Shown: piece by piece, positions 47,228-58,456 of the stretch
How positions within the stretch are numbered: the stretch's first letter is position 1
How the letters are laid out: each line of letters starts with the position of its first letter
Assembly (NCBI GenBank): GCA_973895155.1
Contig: OZ316898.1
Span: 19,964,001 to 20,028,000 of the forward strand
From: Marsupella aquatica
Taxonomy: Eukaryota; Marchantiophyta
Reading direction: 5' to 3'
Length of the DNA stretch: 64,000 nucleotides
The notes under the pieces: generated by a model
The model's input: the letters and a program-made list of their open reading frames with translations, nothing else
Told to the model about the DNA's origin: nothing
Database searches by the model: none
Made by a program: the position numbers and the translations under genes

Positions 47228-47497
47228 TGCATAAATGATATCACAGTGCACTTATATCATGTGCATAAATGATATCACAGTGCACTTATAACACAGTCCA
47301 TACCCTGGATAAGTGCAAGCTTGAGGTGGCTCATCTCTACAAGGTGACTCCAGTGCTCATAATTTACTGAATACCCCGGATAAGTGCAAGATTGCGGCAA
47401 CTCCAGTGCTCATAATTTACTGAATACCCCGGATAAGTGCAAGATTGCGGCAGTGCTCATAATTTACTGAATACCCTGGATAAGTGCAAGATTGCGG
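47228..47497. repeat. Two short tandem repeats, 33-bp and 47-bp periods
   Basis: GTGCATAAATGATATCACAG units start at 47228 and 47261. Then three copies of a 47-bp unit (CAGTGCTCATAATTTACTGA...AAGATTGCGG) start at 47351, 47404 and 47451. A diverged fragment of the second unit lies near 47300. Confidence 0.82.
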
Positions 47498-48671
47498 TGG
47501 CTCAGGTATACACGGTAGACTCTCGTGTGTTTGAGAGCTCACAAGGTTCTTTCCTCGCAGAGTCGGAGCAGAGTGATGGTCTTCTTCCGTCAGCAGCACC
47601 TCGATACGCAAACTCTATGGTGCTTTTCACGAGACGGTATGAATTTCGGCAACCACCCATCACAGAGAATGCGACCGTGTTGCTCCGTGCAAGAAGGCGC
47701 AACTTGTAAAAGTTGATTAGGAAAGTTTCGAGTAGAGTTGCTATGGAGGCTAGATTGCGACCACAAACAATAATGTAGGATGCCTCTCAGACGATTTGAC
47801 GGAGGTCGATTTTGAATATGACTTGTAAGGGCCAGGAGTGTAGACTTTGTGATGAGCTTTTTACTAGAGGAATTGGTTGTAGATCTTGCGTAGAGCCGCT
47901 ATTTTGGTTTTCATTTTCGGTTTCGTGCCTCTGAAACTTTCTCACCTGTTTGACTCAATTTCATTTAGTTTTTGCGTTTGATTTAGTTTTTGCGTTTGAT
48001 GAAAGGGCCGCCAGAGTAAGCTGTTTCTCGAAACTGATCTCCGGCTTTGATTGACATTGGTGCCTGTTTTAAAAAAAAAATTCTTTTCCCCATTGGTTCT
48101 ATCTACTATTCAAGCACACGGGTATAGTTTTGTGTTTCAAAGGCGTCCGGATCTGGCGGGTGTGTCATCTGCCTGACCATCTGTATTTTAGGAGGGCAGG
48201 ACTGAGGAATTGACATCGTTGTTTGATGATGAAATTCAGGTACAGCCGAAATCTAGATCCAAACGAAGTCTTCGCCAAACAATTTAGCATCACGGATTGC
48301 CCTTGACGGTCTTTCATGTAATTAACTCCTCTTTCCAGCAGCTGGTATTGAGGCAGGCTTCAGCACGCCAATTTCCAAGCAGATAGCCCGAGGTAGCGAA
48401 GGCGAAACCGAATAAGAGGGAAGGACACAACTCGTTGGCCCACGGGTACCGCTTCTAGCTCTGAAATTCCCCCAGATTAGTATTCATCCGAAAGTGAAGG
48501 ATAGTATTTGGGCCTCAATGCAAGGAACTTCATTGGCTGGAAGAGATGAGAGAGAGAATGAATGAGTGAGCGCGGTTTCACATCAACGGCGAGAAATAGG
48601 TTGACTGTATTTTATAGAAAGAATTGACGATTGTTCGTCGATCTCGTGTAAGCAGAATTCTCATCGTCAGA
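47498..48671. other. Upstream region of the ACX4-like gene
   Basis: No separate gene was recognised. TTTAGTTTTTGCGTTTGATT is tandemly repeated at about 47966-48000. The leader of the gene at 48672 probably begins within the last few hundred bases. Confidence 0.4.
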
Positions 48672-51600
48672 ATGGAGACTGGGAGGACTATGCAGCGAAT
48701 TGCTCAAATTTGTCATCAAGTAATGCCTCGCCAGCCTCGATTACCAGGAGGGGATGGTAAGTTCTTTCAACTCCTCTGACGGTTGTACTTATCTTTGCCT
48801 GTCGAGGTAAACAAAAACTGGAAAGATTGGAGGGAATGAAATTTTGCCTTCTGTAGACAAATGCCACTCAGTTTCACTGTGGCTCCAAGTCCGCCATCTT
48901 ACATTTCTTGTTGTTCATTTTCACACCAGATTAGTCAGGATCTGTAGTTTAGTTGACGCATTTGAAGTCGAAATTATCTGCGATCAATTACTTGCATTTG
49001 AATCTCCTGTGATGTTTACCGGGGACGTTTCATATGCTTCGTCGAGAACGTGCAAATGAAACGGAAACTGAAGCTAATGGGTTGCTGTGTTTTTACGGGC
49101 AGGGGTAGATCTAAGAATGGGAATCGAAGGAGTTCCTACCTTTGGTGTGGGCCTGCCTGCGCTAGACATTGAGCTGGCGTTTCCGCAGGCCACTCCAGCT
49201 TCAAAATTTCCTCCTTCCGGTAGGCACTCTCCGTAATGCTTTACGTTTCACGTTTGGAATGGGCAAATTGACACCGGCTTATTTCAATGGACAGTATAGC
49301 GGGTCGTATGAAGTCTATGGGAGGTCTAGGGATGCTTTGCAACGTGTGCGTGAGTGGTAGTGTTTAGGGCAAGAAGGTTGTCACAGTTGGTTTTCTTGTT
49401 CTATCGAATCTAGTCAGGTGAAGTTAAGAATAGGATCAGAACTTAGGTGGTATTCGCAGGTTTTGGAGGCAAACGATGTCAGGTTGTAGTTGTCATCTCA
49501 TAGGTTAATACCTCATTTTGGCATATCGAGGGTTTGAAAGGTTGATTGGCAAATGGTTGTCACAAGGGCGTGCATGAATGGCATCATCGTCAGAACTTCC
49601 ACTGCACCGTTGAATGGAAGCCTTGCATGAGACGATTTCATTATTTTGTGCGGTTGAACACTCTTCTGAACCTTTTGACTTGGTAAATTGCAGCGTCGGA
49701 CTACTATCAACTCAATGACCTATTGTCTGAAGAAGAACGAGCTATCAGGGACCGAGTACGAAGCGTCATGGAGAAAGAGGTTGCACCAGTCATAGCAAAG
49801 GTCAGACGTATATCAATTTGACGTCTGCTGTATTTAATCGATTCTTGGTTTCACGCTATTGCCTCTATTGTGGTCGCATTTTGTTTGAATGCACTAACTT
49901 GTTTCCCTCCGTCTTTGGGCCTCTCATCGATTCAGTATTGGGAAAGGGCCGAGTTTCCTTTCGAGCTCCTTCCTGCTTTTGCTAAACTGAATGTTTCAGG
50001 AGGTACAATCAAGGTACGTTTTGCCATGTGCTATTGTATAAACAGAATATCGAGGAATATGCTGAGCATAGACGGCCAGAATGGCAGTGTTGTGCTGATT
50101 CATTATTTGGGTTAGGATCTGGAAGATTGATGTATTTTGATCTTGTACAGTTTCCGTGATCTATGGAACTTAGTCTGAGAATGTTTCATTGTCAAGGGTT
50201 AATAAGGCGGTACTGAGGCTGATACGTGCATTATCTTGAGCTGCTTTCAGGGATATGGATGTCCAGGAATGTCTATTTTGAGCAGTGCTTTAGTGAATGC
50301 TGAAATTGCACGGGTTGATGCTAGCTGCTCAACATTCATGATGGTGCACACTTGCCTAGGAATGTTGACTCTTGGTAAGAAGGCTTTCTTTATTATTGAA
50401 ATTTGGCTACTGTTTCTGCCGGAACGAGTGAAGGGTTAAAGAAACTACTTCGATGAGTCATTCATTAGTACCCCCGTTTGGGCTCTCTTTTTCTATTGAT
50501 AGAGGCAAGCATTATATTATTCTTCAACTTGCAGTTGTCTTCAGTTTCATCATTGGGTACTTGTCATAACAGTGAAGGTTAAAGAGTTGCATGAATGGAC
50601 TTTGCAGGTATGTTGGCCAGTGAAGAACAAAAGCAAAGGTGGCTTCCCCCACTCGCTCGTCTTGAACACGTATCTTGCTGGGTATGCTTTGCCCTCTACT
50701 TGTGGACATCAGAGCTTTCGATCTTCTAGAGTTTTGCGGAGTATTTCGTTCGTCTATTCTGCGACTATTGAGTCTTGAAAGTCGTCGAGAGGTATTAGCT
50801 GTCACCCGATTGGGCTCAGGATTATTTGAATACATTCATCCTGGCCCTACCAGATGCTGTAAATCAGTTGTACATGTTTACGAATAGAAAGGCTCCAGAA
50901 AAACGTTTTACATTGCTTTCTGGCTTCTTTGATTCTGTCTCATAGTAGCATCAAGTCGGCACCTACTTGAACCCAGGAGAGTGTCAATTATCTCGTGAAC
51001 ATCTCAGTGAATCTAGTGGGTAAAATGTGATTTGTAGGGTTTAACTGAACCTGCTTATGGAAGTGATGCCAGTTCACTCAACACTACAGCAAGGAAGGTA
51101 GAGTTTGCTGGTTGATGGCCTTGTGCATGGGCGGTTTTTTTTCACAAGCATTTTGTTACAAGCAATATATTATCTTTGGAGGATTTGAGAACCCGGACTG
51201 CGAATGACTGTAATCCGCTCTACTGGTCCCTAACATGGCATCCCTAGTATGACGCCAGGTAGATGGCGGCTGGCAGCTAAATGGCCAAAAAAGGTGGATT
51301 GGGAATGCTACTTTTGCGGACATACTTGTAATCTTTGCACGAAATACTCAAACGAATCAGATCAATGGGTAATGATCTGGCCATCTATGCTCATCAATAT
51401 TCATTGTTTGTAATGCATCCATCTAGGTCCCACCTGAATACAAATATATATTATAAAAATGCATTTTCTACGACAAGTACTAAGCACCTTGTCGTCTACT
51501 GGGTGATTCCAAGTCTAAATGACAACTCTACGTTGCTTCGTTTTGCAATGTGCAGTTTTGTAGTCAAGAAAGGGACAAAAGGTTTATCGGCCACCAAAAT

Positions 51601-52943
51601 TGAGAACAAGATAGGGTTGAGGATTGTACAGAATGGTGACATCATCTTGACAGACGTATTTGTGCCAGACGAAGACCGTATAGCTAACCTGAACTCCTTT
51701 CAAGAAACTAGCAAGGTAAGTTAACTAGATATGCATTTTGAAATACGATCGCATTCTGTACCTACCAGCTAAAACCCAAGGAGTGCCTAGTATGAGATCT
51801 AGAATTCTAGTATGAGATCTAGAATTCATTGTTCATCAACTAAGGGTGTACCAGAGATATTTGGCACAATACTTTCTTCTCCTGTTTCTATGCAGAGAAA
51901 GTTCTTTCAATGGTTCACTTGTCTATTCTTCATTTGTCGCCACTTTTAGGTTATGAGACATCTGGAGCTCTATCTCGGAGATGTGTACATTTATCTTGAG
52001 ATCAGTGTGTAAGGTTCTGAATGTTGGCGTGAACTCTTGCAGGTATTGGCAGTTTCCCGGGTCATGGTTGCCTGGCAGCCAATTGGAATTTCCATGGGTG
52101 TTTACGATGTTTGCCATAGGTGCAGTTGCCTTTGACCAAGTCGTATTTGTACCGATCATCTTTACAAAGAAATATCAATATAGATTGGAAAGCTGTTCTG
52201 CATGATGGACTTGGGCATTAGAACAGGCTGTAGCTATCTTGTTTGGGTAACCACTTCGTGAGTGGCACTTATCTCACTAGTGCTCTTCTTGGCTTGAGTT
52301 TAGGTATTTACTGGAGAGAAAGCAATTTGGACAACCACTTGCTGCTCTTCAAATAAATCAAGAGAAACTTGTGCGAATGTTGGGCCACGTCCAAGCTATG
52401 TTCTTGATGGGCTGGCGCCTTTGCAAGCTTTACGATGCTGGTAAAATGACTCCTGGACATGCGAGTCTTGCGAAGGTACGATGTTGCAAAATCTGTGTAG
52501 TTGAGGAACTTATGCACTTTTGCTTCCGTCCAATGAAATTTTCGCTTATTTCCAAATTCACCTTGCCTTAATTTGTCGTTTTGACTCATTTCCTCGTTGG
52601 TTGCAGAGCTGGAATACAAAAGTTGCAAGAGAGGTTGTTGCCTTGGGCCGCGAGCTTCTTGGTGGAAATGGAATTTTAGCAGACTTTCATGTCGCCAAGG
52701 TTAGTTGAAGTTGATTTTGGTTGTTCGGTACCATTCTAGCTCTGAGATGCTACTTATTTCTTTATTTCTTGACAATTAGGATAACACACAGCTAATTCAA
52801 TGCAGGCTTTTTGTGACTTGGAGCCAATCTACACCTATGAGGGGACATATGAAGTAAACTCGTTGGTCACTGGAAGAGAAATTACAGGCATTGCAAGTAT
52901 CAAACCTCCAGTCAGCAGCGGGAACAAGAGGAAACCCTCATAA
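48672..52943 (+). CDS. ACX4: Acyl-CoA oxidase, ACX4 (short-chain) type, 13 exons
   Basis: Exons are 48672-48756, 49103-49219, 49694-49800, 49936-50013, 50251-50374, 50608-50681, 51038-51097, 51259-51368, 51556-51715, 52043-52119, 52304-52475, 52607-52699 and 52806-52943. All junctions are GT-AG, for 464 residues. ACX4 oxidises short-chain acyl-CoA in peroxisomal beta-oxidation. Family blocks are nearly intact: [114 protein letters not shown] and YEGTYEVN with the catalytic Glu. The C-terminus is NKRKPS, where a peroxisome signal such as SRL would be expected. The first exon encodes RIAQICHQV, which resembles a weak PTS2. Intron 9 holds a 20-bp tandem duplication (51787-51826). Confidence 0.93.
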
Positions 52944-54046
52944 AAGCCGGAGTGGAACCTCTTTTGCTTTTGTATGTGGACAGTGTATATGGCCACTTGC
53001 GTACATCTTCTTAGTCTTGCTTATCAGTGAAGATTGTTAGTGGCCCGACTTGGTCAAAATTATCTCATCCAGCGTAGCACAAGTAGTGTAGTTCAAAGCC
53101 TCAAAGGCTCTTTTATAATAGCATTAACCGGACTGGGTTGCAGAGAGCATCCAAGTGGATACAAAGTAGGGCCGAAGATAAGGAGGCTCAAAGCTGACAC
53201 TTGTTGTGAAGCATAGCAGATGTTAGGTGTAAATATACTGGCCTTGTGAATGAAATCTGATAAAGAAGCTTGGTCTTTGTTACTTAAAACAAAATTCTGG
53301 CCTCTGGGCAGGCTGCGATGGAAGTCTGATCGGGACTCGAAGACCCGTCTCTGGAACTCTGTTCCAATAATATTCTGCTCGTTCCTCAGGCTGATCATCA
53401 TCCACGTCCTGTGTCGAATGAAGCAGAGAATTAGGTTTATACATGCGGGTGATTGAACTAAAAATTATTTAGGCATTTGTATATATCTAAGATGCACAGT
53501 ATGAAAAGAATGAGATGTTTAGTTTGAATTTATTGTTTTTGGAGAAGAGAAATGGGAACTGTGTATGGCCAGGTGAGTTTGTTTCCAGTTACGAGTACTC
53601 TCTAGCTGATCAGAGTATTTTCTAGAATGGTCACATCTTACTACTTTGCCTGGCCTGCTATCATGACTTTTGCATTACATTTTTTTCCCAAATTACTTAG
53701 GATAAACTGCACCGGTCTCACTGGCCATCTATGTAGGATTTCAGCATAAGGGTTGTTGCAAGCTCAGAAAGATACTTTTCGCAGGATTTTGTTTCGTTTC
53801 AACGAATGTGGGCTTTGCACTGTTGTGGCCACGTGCTTACTTTGGTTAAGTTATTTTTTCAATTCGTGTTGTAACCTTTAAAGAAAATGCATTCTATTTC
53901 ACGCCAAAGAGTTCCCTGCTCATGGTGTCGGGTGCTAATTGCTTCACATACAAGGGCCGGAAGCGCCAGGACGGATTCGGGAGTGCTTAGCTCGAAGTGG
54001 TCTCTCAGTTGAACTACTCAGGCTCCGAATAGGGCTGCCAGAAGGG
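52944..54046. other. 3' region of the ACX4-like gene and unassigned DNA
   Basis: No gene was recognised. The last hundred bases begin to resemble the repeat that follows. Confidence 0.4.
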
Positions 54047-54430
54047 ATTCAGGCAGTGCTTAGCTCCAAGTCACTAGCAGTTGCGCTCAAGGAATGAGAC
54101 ATTTTGAGCTCACAAAGCACTGCCCTGACAGAAGGGATTCAGGATGTGCTTAGCTCAGTTACAGGCAGTCCCGCTCCAGGAATGAGAAGTTGATCTCACA
54201 CAGCACTGCCCTGCCGCCTCCACCGGAGTTTTATGAGTCAATCTGTTGGTGCGAGAACTTATGGTTACTCGTTTTCGAGAATTTGTGATTACTCCCTTTT
54301 CGGGCTTAGTCACTGGTAGTTCCCCTCCAGGAGACAAGTTCGGGTTCACAGCCCTGCCCCGCGACCTCAACTAGAGTTTCACGAGTCAATCTGTGTGGGT
54401 GCGAGAATTTAAGGTTACTCAATTTTCGGG
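54047..54430. repeat. Degenerate tandem repeat, three units
   Basis: The first two units begin GAAGGGATTCAGG(C/A)(A/T)GTGCTTAGCTC, and units two and three share GTTTYAYGAGTCAATCTGT, GTGCGAGAA and GGTTACTC. Unit lengths differ (roughly 80-190 bp) because of indels. The family looks old. Confidence 0.6.
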
Positions 54431-54800
54431 CTTAGGAGCAATGATCCGTTTATAACTCTGTAGGAAAGAATTAAGTTTGAACCGAGTTTGGTCACTACTT
54501 CAAGAGGGTTTTGTGCGCTTTGCTGAAAGTCTCTAATGCGTGTTATGTTCATCAGTGAATGGCTTTTTCATTGCCAACATGGAATATACTATCTATTGTT
54601 TGAGAGGTGTGTAATAAGTTTAGGGTAGGCATCTGCAATTGGCTTCACTCACACTGAAAACCAAGAGCAACTGGACGTCCAACAGAGCATTTGCAGCTCT
54701 GGGACAAGAGCAGGTGGTCAAGGACTCGGCGGATCCGATCAATCGAGAATCTGAAAGATACAGACACCACTGTACAAGCTTTTCTGAAATGACTTCGAAA
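54431..54800. other. Unassigned DNA
   Basis: No gene or element end was recognised. Confidence 0.35.
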
Positions 54801-55149
54801 CTATCCCAGCAGACAGGGCAACGACGGGTCAGTGAAGGGACCAGCATTGGTTTAAAACTGGCTGCTCGTGCGACTCTCCTCTGTGCTTCTGCCGATACCC
54901 ATCTTGCTAGAGGGGGCTAGATGGTAACGCCTCTTGGCAGAAGCAGTCGAACAAAATCACCAAAAGGTAGGGAGTTTACACAGATGACCTCGAGATCAAA
55001 CATGGAATAGAAAGTGAATGTTTATCGGAGACTACGGTCATAAATGTCCCAGTAGACAGGTTGGTTTTAAACTGGTCACTCTTAGGACGCCCTTTCTTTA
55101 TGCTTCTACCGAAGCCCATCCTGCTAGAGTGGGCAACATAGTAACGCCA
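54801..55149. repeat. Diverged direct repeat, two copies about 230 bp apart
   Basis: The order GACAGG, GGTTTAAAACTGG, TGCTTCTRCCGA, CCCATCYTGCTAGAG, TAGTAACGCC-like recurs at about 54813-54935 and 55045-55149. It is perhaps an old tandem duplication. Confidence 0.6.
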
Positions 55150-57265
55150 ATGGCAAAAGAGCAAATCAAGATGTGACAGTTCTATAAAGCACCCAGTAAG
55201 GAACGCTTCAGCAAGAAGGTAGTTATAGATCGCAACTTAGACATGTGTTTCTCCAACAGTCAAAGCAAATAAGTGCATTGAAGGCACAACTCAGTGCCAT
55301 GAAGAATTCTGTCCATTTCGCACAAGCGTGTAAGCACACTACATTACGTGTGCAGTAAGGCGCCTTCTAAAGGATGCGAGACAAAGCAAGAGTGATGAAA
55401 TTCACACAGATCCAAAATGGAACAAGAGGCCACAAACTAAGCGCGAACTACTAGCATACACAGGTAAGAACCCTACTGTCATGAAGAGCTTGGATTTGTT
55501 CGACGATATCCCGAAGGCGCGAGAGACGTCAACCATGCAAATAGACGCAATGCTGAAACTGTGGGACTGATCAGTAGTTGCCACCATCCTCGCTGACATT
55601 TTTAAACCCTTTGCTTCCGCATTGCTGAAACCCCGAGTAAATTTCGAAAACAAATGACAAAAGCAGAGGCGGCCGAGGGATGTCTGTTGGGAGAAACTAT
55701 GCCAACAGGATACAGGTTCGGGGACATGCGAGCCAACAATGCCATGGAGCAAACGGCAGCAACAGCAGTCTCACAAGACTCGACCACAATAGCAGTCATA
55801 AATTAGAGGAGGTCCTGCACGCGGTTTGAGAGAACGTTTTATCCCATCAACCTACGTGAAATCATTCTACTAGGAACAAGGGACAAATTCATTGACTCAA
55901 AAGGTGTAAATAGCAACGAACGCAGAGCAATGCAGCGCACCACTCTCACAGGAGAACGCAGTGCGGTGAAGGAGGGGACTCACATTACAGCCAGTAGGAC
56001 ACTCAAATTTCATACACCTGGGCAACAGCTGCACCACCAACCGTGATAGTCAAAGGAGACGCTGGATTGTCCGTACAAATTGAGGGAGGAGAGATTGAAA
56101 GGATCATAGGACTGTGCACAGACAAAGTAGGCAGACACACCAGAGTGGACGGAGAGAGCAGACTACGGAAGAGAGAGAGAGAGAGAGAGAGCTTGGCCTC
56201 ATGTACTCTACACGCAATGCGCGATTCAATTTGCCTTGATGACTTGCGTGGCTGTTCACTGTTGCTCTGCCCTTTCTTGCTTCGGATGGATGGATCTGCT
56301 GCAGCTGCGAAAGGTATTGTACCATGCGAAGTTGCTGGGTAGGCCAGGCACGGTAGTTCGGTTTGGCCTAAAAAGCCGTATTGTGGTGATCGCTGCTGAC
56401 TCTCGTTCGTTTTACACGGCACCAGACGAGCACGACAATCTCAATACCCACAGTCGTTATAATCGTGATTACCGGGAATGCTTTTGAAAGTACTAAACTG
56501 TAACTTGATTCATGGACTTGTGTGTTAGGAAAGAATGCCACAAGAAAAACAGTATTTGTCTATACAGGAATACAGTATATTACGCAAAGGAACAATCCAC
56601 CGATTGGATGCTTCCTTGAAAAGTGAGTACCGAGATGGGCAGAAGTTTTGTAAAGAGACCGTGATGTAAAGGACAACTAAAACCCAAGTACAGTAATTAC
56701 ACCCATCATTGATTCAGTCTACCATTGCAATGTTGGTAGGAAGAGTAGCTAAGATAACAACGCACCCCCCACCCCCGACCCTCTTCCATATTGTTCGTCA
56801 TGTTTCAGTGGGTCAAATCTGATTAGTCATAACCTTATGACCTCCATGAATTTCTCTGCGGAATCTTTTCAATCGTTGGCCAGTTGCTTCAAGGAGCATG
56901 CAATATTGTGTGTTGATGTATTGGTGCTCACCCCACGCTCAGGGCTGAGCAGACAAATCTAATCTATCGACTGAGTATTGGTATCTTGAGTCCTTTTGCC
57001 CTCTCTGCAAGCGAATCCACATCTTCCAGGAATTTGTTTTACTGTTGTACTGCTAGAGAAAGAGAGCGAGAGAGGGAGAGAGGACATGTCACCGTGGAGG
57101 ACCGCCTCAAATTGGATTATTTCTGCTGCTTTCCCCTCAGCCCTTAAATTACTCTAGCCCTCACAATGACTACCCTCATCAAGAACTTTCCATCATTTAA
57201 GGGATAGTCCTTCCCATTCGTCGCTGCCCAGATATTGCTCCAACCATCTTGGATGATTGTCTTAG
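55150..57265. other. Unassigned DNA with small simple repeats
   Basis: GA runs lie at about 56172-56192 and 57057-57085. The ORFs that cover 56003-56487 on both strands have no domain and are built partly from the GA run. The last bases are the 3' region of the GW-module gene. Confidence 0.4.
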
Positions 57266-58456
57266 TTAAGGACTCCCCCTCATTTCAGCGGCAGACTTAA
57301 CTCTGCTGCCTAGTCCATAAACTCCTGGTTTTTGCCTTTGCAATGGATTGATCCAACCTCCTTCTCGATACCGATCAGAGCTCTCTTTGAGCATTTCACT
57401 AGCGGTCATATCTCTTTGCTTCGCTAGTCTGCACATCTCAATCTTCTGCTTTCGCCTGTAGGAGCTCATCCACCCCTCTTCTTCCTCTTTCTTGATCCCC
57501 TCTTTCAAGATATCTGCATCACTTCTCGCTTTACCAGACTCACATGAATGCACTAATTGCCGCTCGGATTCTATTGTATCGTATCGATTCACCCACCCGG
57601 TCTCGACCAGTTGGTTGTAGGTATCTCGTTGACCCTCTGGGGTTATGCTTGCTCTGTAACTAGCAGTGCCAAACCCAGATCTTTCCAATGTACCAATAGG
57701 GACCAAGAGACGACTGTGATACTTCCGTGGCTGACTCTTCTGTTCAGGGGGTACAGCGGATCTCTCAGCGGCAGCTTCTGTGCTGCTCGGATCTCTCGGA
57801 TCTCTCCCCTGTTTCTCCGTCCTGCTGCCTTTCTGGAGTGCCTGCAGCTCAGATGTTGTGAGGCCTCTCGGTCGGCCCAACGTTCCCCCTGATCCCGTCC
57901 GGCCTTTGCCTTCTTTACCGAAAGACACCCACCCAGTCTCCAGCTTTCTCGCGTTCTCCAGCTTTCTCGCGTTCTCCAGCTTGTTGTTCTGTGGGACTTT
58001 GAATTCTGCATTGTTTTGAGGCTGGCTGTGTTGGCCACGGACAATGGGTGGTTTACTCATCCCAAACAGGGTTTCGTTCACAATGGGCTCTTTGTAATTG
58101 CTGCTGGTCCATCCTCGCTCTCGTCCCTGCATTTTGACATCCATTTTCCCCTTGTGATTGTTCAAGGATGCGATGAATTGTTGTGGGTTGTCGGGTTCCC
58201 GGCCTAGAATCTTCCTGCTCAGGACGAGCTGCTCATCAATATATCCGAAGGATTTTTTTGGTTCGGTTCCTCCTTTGTAGTCATTGATCCATCCTCGTTC
58301 TCGCTCTTTAGGGCTTCTCTTTCGCTCTATCTCCTCCTTCAAGAGCCTCATGGGATACAATCCCATTCCGTCCCTAGCGTGCTCTTTTCTGAGCATCAAG
58401 TTCTGTAATTCTACCATCGTTTTCATTCTGGCTATGGCGTTCGGGTCGGTCCCCAT
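57266..58456 (-). CDS. Uncharacterised charged protein with six GW modules
   Basis: 396 residues in one exon. An in-frame TGA lies 18 bp upstream of the ATG at 58456, which supports the start. I do not recognise the family. The protein is rich in Lys, Arg and Glu, lacks a signal peptide or membrane segment, and contains six G-W-(I/T/V/M)-(N/S) modules at residues 55, 115, 175, 287, 328 and 367. They are usually preceded by an acidic/basic helical stretch and often followed by Y two positions on (GWINDY, GWVNRY, GWMSSY). Spacing is 60, 60, 112, 41 and 39. A LENARK unit is tandemly duplicated at about 160-172. The coherent frame and repeating modules across the whole length argue for a real gene. 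The GW spacing recalls Argonaute-binding or similar peptide-repeat scaffolds, but the surrounding residues differ, so function is open. Confidence 0.7.
   Translation of the reverse strand: MGTDPNAIARMKTMVELQNLMLRKEHARDGMGLYPMRLLKEEIERKRSPKERERGWINDYKGGTEPKKSFGYIDEQLVLSRKILGREPDNPQQFIASLNNHKGKMDVKMQGRERGWTSSNYKEPIVNETLFGMSKPPIVRGQHSQPQNNAEFKVPQNNKLENARKLENARKLETGWVSFGKEGKGRTGSGGTLGRPRGLTTSELQALQKGSRTEKQGRDPRDPSSTEAAAERSAVPPEQKSQPRKYHSRLLVPIGTLERSGFGTASYRASITPEGQRDTYNQLVETGWVNRYDTIESERQLVHSCESGKARSDADILKEGIKKEEEEGWMSSYRRKQKIEMCRLAKQRDMTASEMLKESSDRYREGGWINPLQRQKPGVYGLGSRVKSAAEMRGSP

Noticed and set aside
56003-56487. ORFs on both strands around a GA run
   Set aside because: They have no domain, contain simple-sequence peptides and overlap each other in several frames.
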